Shown here piece after piece: positions 36,227 through 44,368 of a DNA stretch of 64,000 nt. Both the position numbers and the translations under genes were made by a program. Each line of letters opens with the position of its first letter. Position 1 is the stretch's first letter. Location: positions 248,847-312,846 of the forward strand of contig NZ_JAGYJH010000006.1 of assembly GCF_018402285.1 (NCBI RefSeq). The letters are read 5' to 3'. Source of the DNA: Hyphomonas sp. (GTDB lineage: Bacteria; Pseudomonadota; Alphaproteobacteria; Caulobacterales; Hyphomonadaceae). Under the pieces are notes generated by a model. That model did no database searches and was not told where the DNA came from. It was given only the letters and a program-made list of their open reading frames with translations.

Positions 36227-36420
36227 GTGGGGGATATAGGGGAAGTGCAGGCGCAGCGCAAATCAAGGGCAAGTGAGGAGGGCGGTTGCAGGTGGGGCTG
36301 TCCCTTCCGTCCGCTTCGCCTCCATCTCCCGCGCTTGGCAGGGGAGGATGATCCCCTCGCCTGCTCGGGCGCAGCGGACAGACCGAAGGGGATGCTGCGC
36401 CACGATTCAGGCCCCAAACG

Positions 36421-37010
36421 CAAGAAGGCACGAACCCCTTTCGGACTTCGTGCCTTCCCGTGTGTTTCGAATCGGTCTACCGAGACACTGTGCTAGCACT
36501 CGATTTCGGTCTTCGATCGACATCAAGGCTCTGGAGACAATCCGTTCGAGCGGATTCCCTTTCATCACCTTCCAGACCCGGACGTTCGCCTTTTCAGGCG
36601 CACGGTTCCGTTTCCGTCGCCGCCGTGCACAACCGGGGGGTTGCCTGCACGCGGCTGACCGCCTGCGGTTACCATTGCTGGCACTCACTTCTTGGTCACC
36701 GTTTACGGATCGTGCCCCGTTACGGCATACGGCCCCGATCGGTGGGTCTAGTTCCCGCCTCACGGCCATCGCCTGCTTTATCCCTTCATCTCCGCCGGGG
36801 TCCTTTGCGTGGCCGGTCTCCCGGCTTTGCTCCTGACCCGGTTTCGTCCGGGGGCGATGGACTTGGCCTTCGGTTCCTCTGGCAGGTTTGCTCCTGCGGG
36901 GAGTTCCGTTGGCTTACCGAAACGATCTCACAAGGCCTCGCCTGAGTCGAGACCCTGTCCAGATTTTTTCTCGTCAGGCGAGAAGAATCTCACAGGTTTC
37001 GTTGCGGCTG
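36421..37010 (-). ncRNA. Unassigned large structured RNA candidate upstream of rnpB
   Basis: About 590 bases with dense secondary-structure potential and no convincing protein. Read on the minus strand it contains a closing helix CCATCGCC/GGCGATGG, GCCT-GAAA-AGGC with a GNRA tetraloop, a long hairpin CCGCGTGCA...TGCACGGCGG around CAACC-CCCC-GGTTG, two arms sharing AGGAGCAAA in the loop, AATCCG-CTCGAA-CGGATT, and a 3' hairpin AAGGCACGAA...TTCGTGCCTT. The GNRA loop favours the minus strand. I could not match it to tmRNA, 6S, SRP RNA, group I or II introns, or a riboswitch. Boundaries are approximate. Confidence 0.5.
36423..36456 (-). terminator. Possible terminator of the structured RNA
   Basis: GAAGGCACGAA and TTCGTGCCTTC (minus strand) form an 11-bp stem with a 12-base loop, followed by TTGCGTTTG, a weak T-rich tail. 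It lies at the 3' edge of the structured region and before rnpB. As the stem is symmetrical it could act on either strand. Confidence 0.4.
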
Positions 37011-37343
37011 TGGAATGATTTTGAGCCTCCAGAGAAAAACTTAACAAAATCAACCGGACAAGGATCAATCCTTTCCAGGCTTGCAGGCGCTCGGAGGTCC
37101 TGCGCAGGGGGTGTTCGTCCAACTCGTCCGCAGACGGTGTATTATTTGCGACGAGATCTAAGTGATATGTCCCTGGCTTCCCGGCTCTGCTCATCCGCAG
37201 AATGGCCGGGTGTCGGGATGCAGTTCCCTGCGGACAGGCACGCCTCATTTCCTGTCGCTCCTGTAATGAGTGCGGGCATTGGGCGCACCTACAACAGCTC
37301 CGCGAATGCAAGGTTTTTTTCTTGGGCGGAGCATGCCACAACC
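37011..37343. other. Gene-free stretch before yihY
   Basis: About 330 bases with no protein-like ORF. The part next to the RNA candidate is AT-rich on the minus strand (TTGATTTTGTTAAGTTTTTC), where a promoter for that RNA could lie, but I cannot assign boxes with confidence. The YihY ORF in the track extends through here only because the frame happens to be open. Confidence 0.4.
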
Positions 37344-38225
37344 ATGGGGATGCTCGAGCGCTGGCGACCCGACTTCATCGATCCTGCTGTCCGGGCTGTG
37401 CGCCGGCTGGTGCGCCCGGATGTGCGCATAGTGACCGGGGGCGTGGCCTTCTATGCGCTGTTTTCGATCTTCCCGCTTATCTACATGACGCTGACGCTGC
37501 TGACATTTTTCCTGCCGCCGGAACTGGCGCACCAGCTGGCCAAGCCTGTGACGAATTTCTTCAGCCAGAGTGTGGAGCCGCTGACCTTTGAGGAGGTGGA
37601 CGCGATCCAGAAGATGACACCGGCAGGGCTGAGCCTGCGGGCGTTCCTGGCGGCGGTGCTGGTCCTCTTCACGGCGACCTCAGGGGCCAAGGCCCTGATT
37701 ACCGGCATAAGGATGATTGCGGGCACGGCAGACCGGACGCGGTTTGCGCGGTTTCAGGGCACCTCGCTGCTGCTCACGGCCACGCTGATCCTTGGCGTTT
37801 GGTTGCTGGGCGCGATGCAGCTCATCGCGACGGTGGCGGTGCAGGAGGCAGGGGGCTTTGCGGTGCGCTTTGCCAACGAGATCACGACGCTTGTCGACTC
37901 GCTATGGATCTCAAAGGGGATTGCGAGCTTTGCCGTGTTCTACCTGATCCTCGTGATGTCGCTGCGCGGGCATGTGCGGCAGGGGACACGCGCGCTGGCG
38001 GCCGGGGCAGGGGTCGCGGCGGTTGCCTTCCTCGGGGTGACGTTCCTGTTCCAGCTTTACCTGCACTATTCGGTGCTGGGCACGATCTATGGCGCGATTG
38101 CCTCGCTGATCTTCGGCTTTATCTGGCTCTCGGCGTCGGTGTCTTCGCTGCTGCTCGGGGCGGCGCTGGCGACCGAATGGGCCCATGCCTGGGGCGAGGA
38201 TGAGCCTCAGGAAGCCGGCGCGTAG
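37344..38225 (+). CDS. YihY/virulence factor BrkB-family membrane protein
   Basis: Inner-membrane protein with about six helices, 293 residues, of the YihY/BrkB family (once called RNase BN). Typical segments are GGVAFYALFSIFPLIYMTLT near the N-terminus and TIYGAIASLIFGFIWLSASV near the C-terminus. Function in the family is unsettled. The track ORF is 445 residues, but the family match starts at about ERWRPDFIDPAV, so I use the ATG at 37344; the ATG two codons later is also possible. Its end overlaps the converging amidase gene by 19 bases. Confidence 0.87.
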   Translation: MGMLERWRPDFIDPAVRAVRRLVRPDVRIVTGGVAFYALFSIFPLIYMTLTLLTFFLPPELAHQLAKPVTNFFSQSVEPLTFEEVDAIQKMTPAGLSLRAFLAAVLVLFTATSGAKALITGIRMIAGTADRTRFARFQGTSLLLTATLILGVWLLGAMQLIATVAVQEAGGFAVRFANEITTLVDSLWISKGIASFAVFYLILVMSLRGHVRQGTRALAAGAGVAAVAFLGVTFLFQLYLHYSVLGTIYGAIASLIFGFIWLSASVSSLLLGAALATEWAHAWGEDEPQEAGA

Positions 38226-38917
38226 GCCGCTGCGATCTGGGCGAGGCGGCGGAGGGTATCTGCGTCCGCCATGCCGGTGATGCTGGCGGGCATCCAGCGG
38301 CGCTGAAAGGCGCGCAGGGCAGCGGGGACATCCGTGATGTCATAGCCAATGGCAGCGAGATGCGCGTTGAGGCGCGAGGCGTCGCCACCCGACCAGACGC
38401 AAGCTGCGCCGGTATCAGGCTGGGGCCAGAGGCCGAGGCCCGCTTCGGCGAGGCGTTGCCAGGGGAAGTGCTCGCCGGGGTCGATCTTCCGGCTGGGGGC
38501 GATGTCGGAGTGGCCGACCAGGCCTTTGGGCGGGATCGCGTAGTGGGCCATGATCTGGCGGGAGAGGGCGATGACGGCCGCGACCTGGACGTCCGGATAG
38601 GGCGGGAGCTGGCCGCCGGGGGCGGGATAGTCATGGCCGCCATTGACGATCTCGATGCCGACGGAGCGGGAGTTGAGGTCGTCCAGGCCCTGCCATTTGG
38701 AGACACCGGCGTGCCAGGCGCGGCCATTCTCGGCCACCAGACGGACAATCCGGCCGTCTTCGCGGACCATGTAGTGCGCCGAGACCTTAGCCTCCGGATC
38801 GCGCATGCGGGCGAGGGCGGCGTCGCCCGATTCCATGCCGGTGTAGTGGAGGACGAGGAGGGAGACGGGGTGTTTCCGGTCGTCGAAATTCGGGCTGGGG
38901 GCGTCTTCAATATGCAT
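38207..38917 (-). CDS. N-acetylmuramoyl-L-alanine amidase, AmpD/amidase_2 type
   Basis: Zinc amidase of 236 residues that cuts muropeptides between MurNAc and L-Ala. Zinc ligands and active site are visible in LVLHYTGMES (His), GRAWHAGVSKW, RSVGIEIVNGG (Glu) and GHSDIAPSRKIDPG (His and Asp). A peptidoglycan-binding-like helical domain follows (residues 170-236). There is no signal peptide, which favours a cytoplasmic recycling role like AmpD, though the C-terminal domain resembles AmiD. Start and the upstream EamA stop overlap as TGATG. Confidence 0.9.
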   Translation of the reverse strand: MHIEDAPSPNFDDRKHPVSLLVLHYTGMESGDAALARMRDPEAKVSAHYMVREDGRIVRLVAENGRAWHAGVSKWQGLDDLNSRSVGIEIVNGGHDYPAPGGQLPPYPDVQVAAVIALSRQIMAHYAIPPKGLVGHSDIAPSRKIDPGEHFPWQRLAEAGLGLWPQPDTGAACVWSGGDASRLNAHLAAIGYDITDVPAALRAFQRRWMPASITGMADADTLRRLAQIAAAYAPAS

Positions 38918-39819
38918 CAGGAGTCTCCCGCGCCGGCCTTCTTGCCGAGGGCGGCTTCGGGCATTTTTTCGTTCGGGCGGAGCGCGATGACAAGTACGCC
39001 CGACAGCGAGACGATGGCGCCGAGGATGAGGCGCAGGGTGAGCGGCTCGTTCAAGAGGGCGATGCCGAAGATGACGCCCCAGATGGGGGTCATCAGGGTA
39101 AGCGGGGAGAGAAGGGAGACGTCATACTTCTTCAGGAGGCTGTAGAAGGCCGAATGGCCGAACACCGAGACGCCGAGGATGGCGAAGGCGCTGGCAGCCC
39201 AGACCATCCAGCCGCCGTCGATATAGGTCGCCAGCTGGTTTTCCTCGATGGCGAAGGAAAGAGCAAAGAGCGGCGCGAAGCTGAAGAGGCCGACCCAGGC
39301 CTGCATGCGCAGGCCGGAGATCTGCGGCATGCGCTTCATCACGATGCCGCCCGCCGAGCCGATGAAGGCGGAGGCGACGATGTAGAGGAGGCCGAAGGAG
39401 ACCGAGAAGTTTGCCGGGTCCAGCGCGATGATGATGACACCGAGGAAGGCCAGCGTGATGCCGATGGCGCGGCGCCAGCGGATGACTTCGCCCAGGAACA
39501 GCATGCTCATCAAAGTGGAGAAAGGCACGCCGAGCTGACCTGTGACGGCGGCGGCGGAGGCGTCTGCGTGTTGCAGGCCGATGAAGAGCAGCGAGAAATG
39601 GACGCTGCCGATCATGATCGAGACGAAGAACAGCGTGCGCAGGTTGGGCGGGCGCGGGAAGAGGAACGGCACAAGGCAGACCGCGACGCCGAGGAAGCGC
39701 AGCGCGGCAAAGAAGATTGGCGGAATGGCCATGTCGGCCACAGCCCAGCGCGTGACGACGAGGTTCAGCCCCCAGACGAGGCAGACAGCGCAAAGCAGGA
39801 TAAAGTCACGAACGGCCAT
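38917..39819 (-). CDS. EamA-family (DMT) transporter
   Basis: Ten-helix drug/metabolite exporter of 300 residues with two EamA repeats. The first begins LLCAVCLVWGLNLVVTRWAV, and conserved repeat ends are seen in ALDPANFSVSFGLLYIVASAF and SPLTLMTPIWGVIFGIALLN. A short acidic/lysine tail ends the protein. The substrate is unknown; many relatives export amino acids or related metabolites. Coupled to the downstream amidase by a one-base overlap. Confidence 0.9.
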   Translation of the reverse strand: MAVRDFILLCAVCLVWGLNLVVTRWAVADMAIPPIFFAALRFLGVAVCLVPFLFPRPPNLRTLFFVSIMIGSVHFSLLFIGLQHADASAAAVTGQLGVPFSTLMSMLFLGEVIRWRRAIGITLAFLGVIIIALDPANFSVSFGLLYIVASAFIGSAGGIVMKRMPQISGLRMQAWVGLFSFAPLFALSFAIEENQLATYIDGGWMVWAASAFAILGVSVFGHSAFYSLLKKYDVSLLSPLTLMTPIWGVIFGIALLNEPLTLRLILGAIVSLSGVLVIALRPNEKMPEAALGKKAGAGDS

Positions 39820-39984
39820 GATGGGTTGGGCCCTATCAGGCTTTGGCGGCGATTGGCAGGGGGCGCGTGGGGGTAAGGCGGCAGGGAAGGTATGCCGGGG
39901 GCTGCCAGGTGGCGCGCGCCCCCTCCCTGGCCTTACCCCTTGTCTGGGAGAAAGGATGTGTCGTGCCTGGGCAGGCGCGCCCTG

Positions 39985-40848
39985 TTACTTGCCGAGACGG
40001 TTCACCGGTAAACGCAGGTAAGTCTGGCCGTCGGATTCAGCAGGTGGGAGGCGGCCGGCTCGGATGTTGACCTGCAGGGACGGAAGGATCAGGCGCGGGG
40101 CGGCGAGGGTCTGGTCGCGGGCAGTGCGCATGGCGACGAAATCTTTTTCTGTGATCCCGTCATGAACGTGGACATTGGCCGCGCGGTGCTCGGCGACGGT
40201 CGATTCCCAGGCATAGTCCGAGCGGCCTTCCGGGAGATAGTCATGGCCGGTGAAGATGCGGGTTTCCGGCGGCAGGGCGAGCAGCTTGCGGATCGATTGG
40301 TAGAGCGCGTGGGCATCGCCGCCGGGAAAGTCTGCCCGCGCGGTGCCATAGTCGGGCATGAAGACGGTGTCGCCGACAAAGGCCGCGTCACCGATCAGAT
40401 AGGTGAGGCAGGCGACCGTATGGCCCGGCGTATGCAGTACTCGGATGGTTTCCTTGCCCAGCGTTATCTCGTCCCCCTCATTGAAGAGCGCGTCGAAGAC
40501 GCTGGCGTCCGGCGTATCCGGCGTGGGGCCGAACATCGGGCGGAAGATTTTCTGGACATCAGTAATGTGGGCCCCGATGCCGACCCGGGCGCCGGTCATC
40601 TGGCGGATGTAATCGGCTGCCGAGAGATGGTCGGCATGGGCATGGGTGTCGAGCGCCCAGGCTATTTCCAGCTCTTTGGCTTTTGCCGCAGCAAGGACGG
40701 CATCGGCCGACTTCGTGGAGAGGCGCCCGGGGGCGGGATCAAAGTCCAGTACCGGATCGATGATGACCGCCTGGCGGGTGGCCTTGTCCCAGACGAGATA
40801 GGTGACCGTGTTTGTCGCGGAGTCGAAAAAAGCTTTGATCTCGGGCAT
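39985..40848 (-). CDS. Persulfide dioxygenase-like metallo-beta-lactamase fold protein
   Basis: MBL-fold enzyme of 287 residues close to ETHE1/Blh persulfide dioxygenases, which oxidise glutathione persulfide to sulfite. Metal-binding motifs are DTHAHADHLSAADYIRQ (H-x-H-x-D-H), HTPGHTVACLTYLIGD and FTGHDYLPEG. The ATG at 40848 has GAGGAGG five bases upstream; the track start is 15 codons too early. It diverges from a TauE/SafE sulfite-exporter gene across an AT-rich inverted repeat, as in BigR-type sulfide-response operons, which supports the role. No BigR-like repressor is in the window. Confidence 0.87.
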   Translation of the reverse strand: MPEIKAFFDSATNTVTYLVWDKATRQAVIIDPVLDFDPAPGRLSTKSADAVLAAAKAKELEIAWALDTHAHADHLSAADYIRQMTGARVGIGAHITDVQKIFRPMFGPTPDTPDASVFDALFNEGDEITLGKETIRVLHTPGHTVACLTYLIGDAAFVGDTVFMPDYGTARADFPGGDAHALYQSIRKLLALPPETRIFTGHDYLPEGRSDYAWESTVAEHRAANVHVHDGITEKDFVAMRTARDQTLAAPRLILPSLQVNIRAGRLPPAESDGQTYLRLPVNRLGK

Positions 40849-40891
40849 CTCGGCCTCCTCTTCAGGGTTTGCGGACGTCTGTGTTCCTGCC

Positions 40892-40932
40892 AATATATGA
40901 AATACTTCTAAATTAGCAAGTTATCATATATT
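40892..40932. promoter_or_regulatory. AT-rich inverted repeat in the sulfur divergon
   Basis: AATATATGA (40892-40900) and TCATATATT (40924-40932) are a perfect 9-base inverted repeat, enclosing a second, imperfect one (ACTT...AAGT). The AT-rich patch is striking in this GC-rich sequence and sits between the divergent MBL and TauE genes. It is a likely operator for an ArsR-type (BigR/SqrR-like) repressor; the regulator is inferred. Confidence 0.6.
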
Positions 40933-40943
40933 TGATACTGGAC

Positions 40944-41786
40944 ATGGCACGCAGACACGCGAAGGTGGGTCGGCCAGGGAGCGGGACGCAAACGGAACTT
41001 GTGCCAATCGTCATTCTCGCCGCGATCCTCAGCGGAGTGGTCGTCGGAGTTTTCCTCGGTACATTTGGCGGAGGCGGCAGCGTTCCGGCCGCGCCGCTGC
41101 TGATCTATGCGGTTGGCGTGAATGATCCGCACGTGGCAATCGGCACGTCAGCAGCGGCGGTGGCGGCGATTGCTGCGGTGAGCGTGATCGGCCATTGGCG
41201 GCCCAAGCGGGTGAAAAGGCCGTGCGCGGGGATATTTGCGCTGGCCGGTATTGCAGGGTCGATTGCCGGGTCGCAGCTTGCGCTGAGGGTGGATGGCCCC
41301 TGGCTGCTGCTGGCCTTTTCCGCGGTCATGGCCGCGATTGGCCTGTCGATGTTTCGCAAGCCCAAGGGTCTGGTGGATCCGGATGTGCGTATCACGGCGG
41401 CCATCATGGCGCGGATTGTGCCGCTGGGCGTGCTCACCGGGCTGGCGGCAGGCTTTTTCGGAATAGGGGGCGGGTTCCTCATCGTGCCCGGCCTTATGTC
41501 GGCGACGGGGATGACGCTTTCCAGTGCAATGGCTTCTTCGCTGGCCTCCGTGGCGCTGTTTGTGGCGACGACCTCTGCCAATTATGCCCTTGCCGGATAT
41601 GTGGACCTGAAAATGGCCGGGCTGCTGCTGGCGGGCGGGACCGTGGGCGGGGTAGCAGGTGTGCAGGTGGCCAAGGTCCTGGCCGGGCGGGTTTCGCTGG
41701 CCCGCAAAGGCTTTGCTGCCATGATTGTGGGGGTGGCGGGCTATGTCGGCTGGAACGCTGTGCTTGGAATTGCCGCAACCTCCTGA
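40944..41786 (+). CDS. TauE/SafE-family sulfite/anion exporter
   Basis: Membrane protein of about eight helices in two repeats (280 residues). Repeat signatures are FLGTFGGGGSVPAAPLLIY and GFFGIGGGFLIVPGLMS, both with the glycine-rich FxGxGGG pattern of TauE/SafE. Next to a persulfide dioxygenase it most likely exports the sulfite that enzyme produces. The ATG at 40944 is used; a GTG near 41000 would remove a polar N-terminus. It is followed after about 125 bases by an unrelated membrane protein gene. Confidence 0.88.
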   Translation: MARRHAKVGRPGSGTQTELVPIVILAAILSGVVVGVFLGTFGGGGSVPAAPLLIYAVGVNDPHVAIGTSAAAVAAIAAVSVIGHWRPKRVKRPCAGIFALAGIAGSIAGSQLALRVDGPWLLLAFSAVMAAIGLSMFRKPKGLVDPDVRITAAIMARIVPLGVLTGLAAGFFGIGGGFLIVPGLMSATGMTLSSAMASSLASVALFVATTSANYALAGYVDLKMAGLLLAGGTVGGVAGVQVAKVLAGRVSLARKGFAAMIVGVAGYVGWNAVLGIAATS

Positions 41787-41911
41787 CTTATCGTGCGTTT
41801 AGAATTGCAGCGGCCCTGCGAAAGGTTGCTAAATCCGCCGCAAAGCGCTGATATATGAACCAGCAGGGTTAACTTGGCATGGGCCGCAGGGCCCCGCAGG
41901 GAGATTGAGTG

Positions 41912-42631
41912 ATGGGCCTGATCTGGTGGATTATGCCATCGATTGCGGGGGTTATCGGCCTCCTTCTCCTGTTCGCAGGATTTGGGAAGCTGGCAAACCT
42001 CAAGCCGTTTGCCGGCGTGACCCGGCTGGCTTTCGGCACCGGCTTTGTCGGGATTGCCGGAATGGTCGCCTTCATCGGGCTGAACATGCAGACCTACAAG
42101 CGGCTGACCTATGAACGCCCTGTAGCAGTCGTGAAGTTTGTAGCCGTCCCCGGGCAAGAAGATGCGTTCACCGCCGACGTGACCTTTTCGGACGGGACGC
42201 AGCTCCTTCAGGCGGACGGGACACAGCCGGTGTTTCGTGGCAACGAATGGCAGATCGGCGCGCGGGTGATCAAGTTCAAGCCAATGGCGAATATCCTCGG
42301 ATATGACTCGGTTTACCGGATCGAGCATATGCGCTCGACCAATGCCATGCAGTTTTCCTCCGAGGCCGTGACCGAAGGCAAGATTGACGGCATACGGATC
42401 GTGACCGAAGAGCCGGGCATCGACATTTCCAAGCTGGCCGATACCCATGGCTCGCGTTTCGGCATCGACGCCGAATACGGATCGGCGACCTATCAGCCGA
42501 TGGGTGACGGGTTTGAATATGAAGTCTCGATCACGCAGGACGCCCTGATCGCGCGCCCGACCGAGGCAACCCGCACGGCGATCCAGTCCAATGCCTATCC
42601 GGGCTTTCTTCCCTCCAAAAAGGCAGACTGA
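41912..42631 (+). CDS. Two-helix membrane protein of unknown function
   Basis: Unrecognised 239-residue protein. Two N-terminal helices (WWIMPSIAGVIGLLLLFAGF and FGTGFVGIAGMVAFIGL) precede a soluble domain of about 175 residues with beta-like sequence and no known motif. Similar proteins have sometimes been labelled cation/multidrug efflux pumps, which nothing here supports. The ATG at 41912 follows GGGAGA. The stop overlaps the methyltransferase start as TGATG, so the two are probably translated together. Confidence 0.75.
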   Translation: MGLIWWIMPSIAGVIGLLLLFAGFGKLANLKPFAGVTRLAFGTGFVGIAGMVAFIGLNMQTYKRLTYERPVAVVKFVAVPGQEDAFTADVTFSDGTQLLQADGTQPVFRGNEWQIGARVIKFKPMANILGYDSVYRIEHMRSTNAMQFSSEAVTEGKIDGIRIVTEEPGIDISKLADTHGSRFGIDAEYGSATYQPMGDGFEYEVSITQDALIARPTEATRTAIQSNAYPGFLPSKKAD

Positions 42632-43257
42632 TGAACCCCTGGGAGCGATATGTTGTCCCCAGCCTGATCTCATGCGCGTGCTCGACCAAGCCGATCATGA
42701 AGCAGCGGGCGAAAGTTGTTCCGAAGGCGGACGGGGTTGTGCTGGAGCTCGGCTGTGGATCGGGTACCAATTTTGCGATGTATGACGGCGCGAAGGTCGA
42801 CCATCTTTATGCGCTGGAGCCGGCGCCGGGGATGATCGCCAAGGCAAAGCGCACGGCGAGCGAGCTGGGCATCGGCAAGAGTATCGACTTTCTCGAGACG
42901 GGCGCAGAAGCCATTCCGCTGGCGGACAATTCGGTGGATACCGCCGTGATCACTTTCGTGCTCTGCACGATCCCGGACTGGAAGTCTGCGCTGGCCGAGA
43001 CCAAGCGCGTGCTTAAGCCCGGCGGCAAGATACTCTTCACCGAGCACGGGCTGGCGCCCGACGAAGGTGTTGCCAAATGGCAGCGCCGGGTGGAGCCCGT
43101 CTGGAAGGCGCTGGCGGGCGGGTGCCATCTGACGCGCGACACGCAGGCGATGCTGCGCGCGGCGGGGTTTGAGCCGCAAGGCGCTGAGACAATGTATCTG
43201 CCCGGCACGCCGAAATTTGCCGGCTATGTCAGCTGGGGTGCGGCACGGGCCGTCTGA
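42631..43257 (+). CDS. Class I SAM-dependent methyltransferase
   Basis: Methyltransferase of 208 residues in the UbiE-like methyltransf_11 group. SAM-binding motif I is VLELGCGSGTNFAMY (about residues 37-51), the acidic residue after beta2 is in LYALEPAPGMIAKAK, and motif III/post-III reads VDTAVITFVLCTI and LKPGGKILFTEHG. The substrate is unknown; related proteins include phospholipid N-methyltransferases and a mammalian METTL7-like group. Coupled to the upstream membrane protein and 13 bases before the DUF3445 gene. Confidence 0.88.
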   Translation: MNPWERYVVPSLISCACSTKPIMKQRAKVVPKADGVVLELGCGSGTNFAMYDGAKVDHLYALEPAPGMIAKAKRTASELGIGKSIDFLETGAEAIPLADNSVDTAVITFVLCTIPDWKSALAETKRVLKPGGKILFTEHGLAPDEGVAKWQRRVEPVWKALAGGCHLTRDTQAMLRAAGFEPQGAETMYLPGTPKFAGYVSWGAARAV

Positions 43258-43270
43258 GGCGGGCCTGACG

Positions 43271-44098
43271 ATGCGCCGGCCGCCCTATCTTCCTTTCCTG
43301 AATGGTCCTTTGAGCCTTGCGCCGGGGCTGCGTCCGATTGCGCCGGAAAGCTGGCTGTGTCCGGATACAGAAGCGCATGTTCTGCAAGAAAAGCGGGCGC
43401 TGATGGCCGCCCGGCGCGGCGAGGTGTATGGCGCGCGAGATGGCAGCGAGCTGGCGGCGCTGGAGCTGGCAGCGGCCGTGCACGGCTTGGCGGGGCCGGC
43501 GGCGGGGGTGTGGAAGAGCGCGCTGGAAGGGGCGGCGAGCGCGGTCTCCGATGATATCTGTATACTGATCAAGGACAGGGAGGGGCTGTGGCGGCTGGAG
43601 GCAGCATGCCTCTGCGCACCGACGTTCTGGCGGCTCGACGAGAAGCTGGGCGAACCTCTGGGCGGGTTGCACGGGCCGGTGCCCGGGGCCAATCCGGGGA
43701 TGGTGGGGCGCATTCACCGCATGTTTGACGCGCTGCGGCCCGGGCAGGTGCTGGAGCGGTTCAACTGGACGGTTCAGCCTGGGACGGAGCGGTTTACCCC
43801 GTCACAGGCTGGGTTCACGGCGGTGGCCGCCGGAATGGATGAAGCGGGCGCGCTGGACGCGCTCTGGCTGCGAGTGGAGCGGCAGACAATCTCGAAGCTG
43901 GAAATTTCAGGCGCGGTGGTATTCACCATCCGGGTGGCGATTGATCCGCTGCGGGCGGCGCTGGAGGGGGCAGAAAGGTGCGAGGCGTTTGCGGCCGCGT
44001 GGGACGGGATTGATCCGGTGCTGGCAGACTATAAGGGCTGGCCGCATTATCAGCGGCTGGTTCGCGCGGCGCTGGCGCAGGCGGGGAGCGCGCGCTAA
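43271..44098 (+). CDS. DUF3445 heme-dependent oxidative N-demethylase-like protein
   Basis: Protein of 275 residues matching DUF3445, a family now associated with heme-dependent oxidative demethylation of amines. Typical blocks are LSLAPGLRPIAPESWLCPD, DDICILIKDREGLWRLEAAC followed by LCAPTFWRLDEKLGEPLGGL, HGPVPGANPGM, and LERFNWTVQPG. The ATG at 43271 matches the family N-terminus; the track start is 34 codons too early. Probably the third gene of a transcript with the membrane protein and the methyltransferase. Substrate unknown. Confidence 0.83.
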   Translation: MRRPPYLPFLNGPLSLAPGLRPIAPESWLCPDTEAHVLQEKRALMAARRGEVYGARDGSELAALELAAAVHGLAGPAAGVWKSALEGAASAVSDDICILIKDREGLWRLEAACLCAPTFWRLDEKLGEPLGGLHGPVPGANPGMVGRIHRMFDALRPGQVLERFNWTVQPGTERFTPSQAGFTAVAAGMDEAGALDALWLRVERQTISKLEISGAVVFTIRVAIDPLRAALEGAERCEAFAAAWDGIDPVLADYKGWPHYQRLVRAALAQAGSAR

Positions 44099-44178
44099 AT
44101 TGTGCTTCGCGGGAGGACATAAGGCAGCTGTCTGAAGCAAGGGAACGCTGCTGGGTCGCGGAGTTTGAGGGCGATTTC

Positions 44179-44358
44179 GTGATCTTCCTGCCTGACTGGA
44201 AAGCCTTCAACCAGCCGGTTGCCAAGAACGGGGATGTTGGTATCTGGCAAGAGACTTGTACGATTCGCCCCGGAAGCTGCCGCAACATATATGGCGACAT
44301 GCCCGCCTATGGACTTGGCCTGGCGGCCCCATTGAGGCCGGCGGGCGGAAAACACTGA
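44179..44358 (+). CDS. Short ORF or gene remnant between DUF3445 and EVE genes
   Basis: A 59-codon ORF from GTG (GAGGG seven bases upstream), reading VIFLPDWKAFNQPVAKNGDV and ending PAGGKH just before the EVE gene. The same frame stays open and protein-like upstream to about 44119 (LSEARERCWVAEFEGDF), but no ATG, GTG or TTG is available there. The third-position GC looks lower than in neighbours. It may be the 3' end of a decayed gene or a small gene with an unusual start. I do not recognise it. Confidence 0.35.
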   Translation: MIFLPDWKAFNQPVAKNGDVGIWQETCTIRPGSCRNIYGDMPAYGLGLAAPLRPAGGKH

Positions 44359-44368
44359 GGACCTGCAG

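Noticed and set aside
36462-36480. TTTCGAATC resembling a tRNA T loop
   Set aside because: The flanking bases do not pair as a T stem, and no acceptor stem or anticodon arm is present.
36661-36760. GGCCGTATGC...GCACG resembling group II intron domain V
   Set aside because: The catalytic triad and the lower stem do not fit, and a better local hairpin GATCG...CGATC exists. No reverse transcriptase or intron ends were found.
36407-36836. ORFs of 120 to 187 residues on both strands in the region upstream of rnpB
   Set aside because: They overlap each other, have arginine/serine/proline-rich composition typical of GC-rich non-coding sequence, and lie in a region full of regular hairpins. They are better explained by a structured RNA.
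36421-37010. tmRNA (including the split alphaproteobacterial form)
   Set aside because: No tRNA-like T arm with a CCA end, no CGGTTTCGACA-type segment, and no tag reading frame ending in Ala-Ala was found.
42631-44098. Methyltransferase plus DUF3445 demethylase as a methylation/demethylation system
   Set aside because: The genes are adjacent and probably cotranscribed, but neither substrate is known and nothing in the sequence ties them together beyond position.
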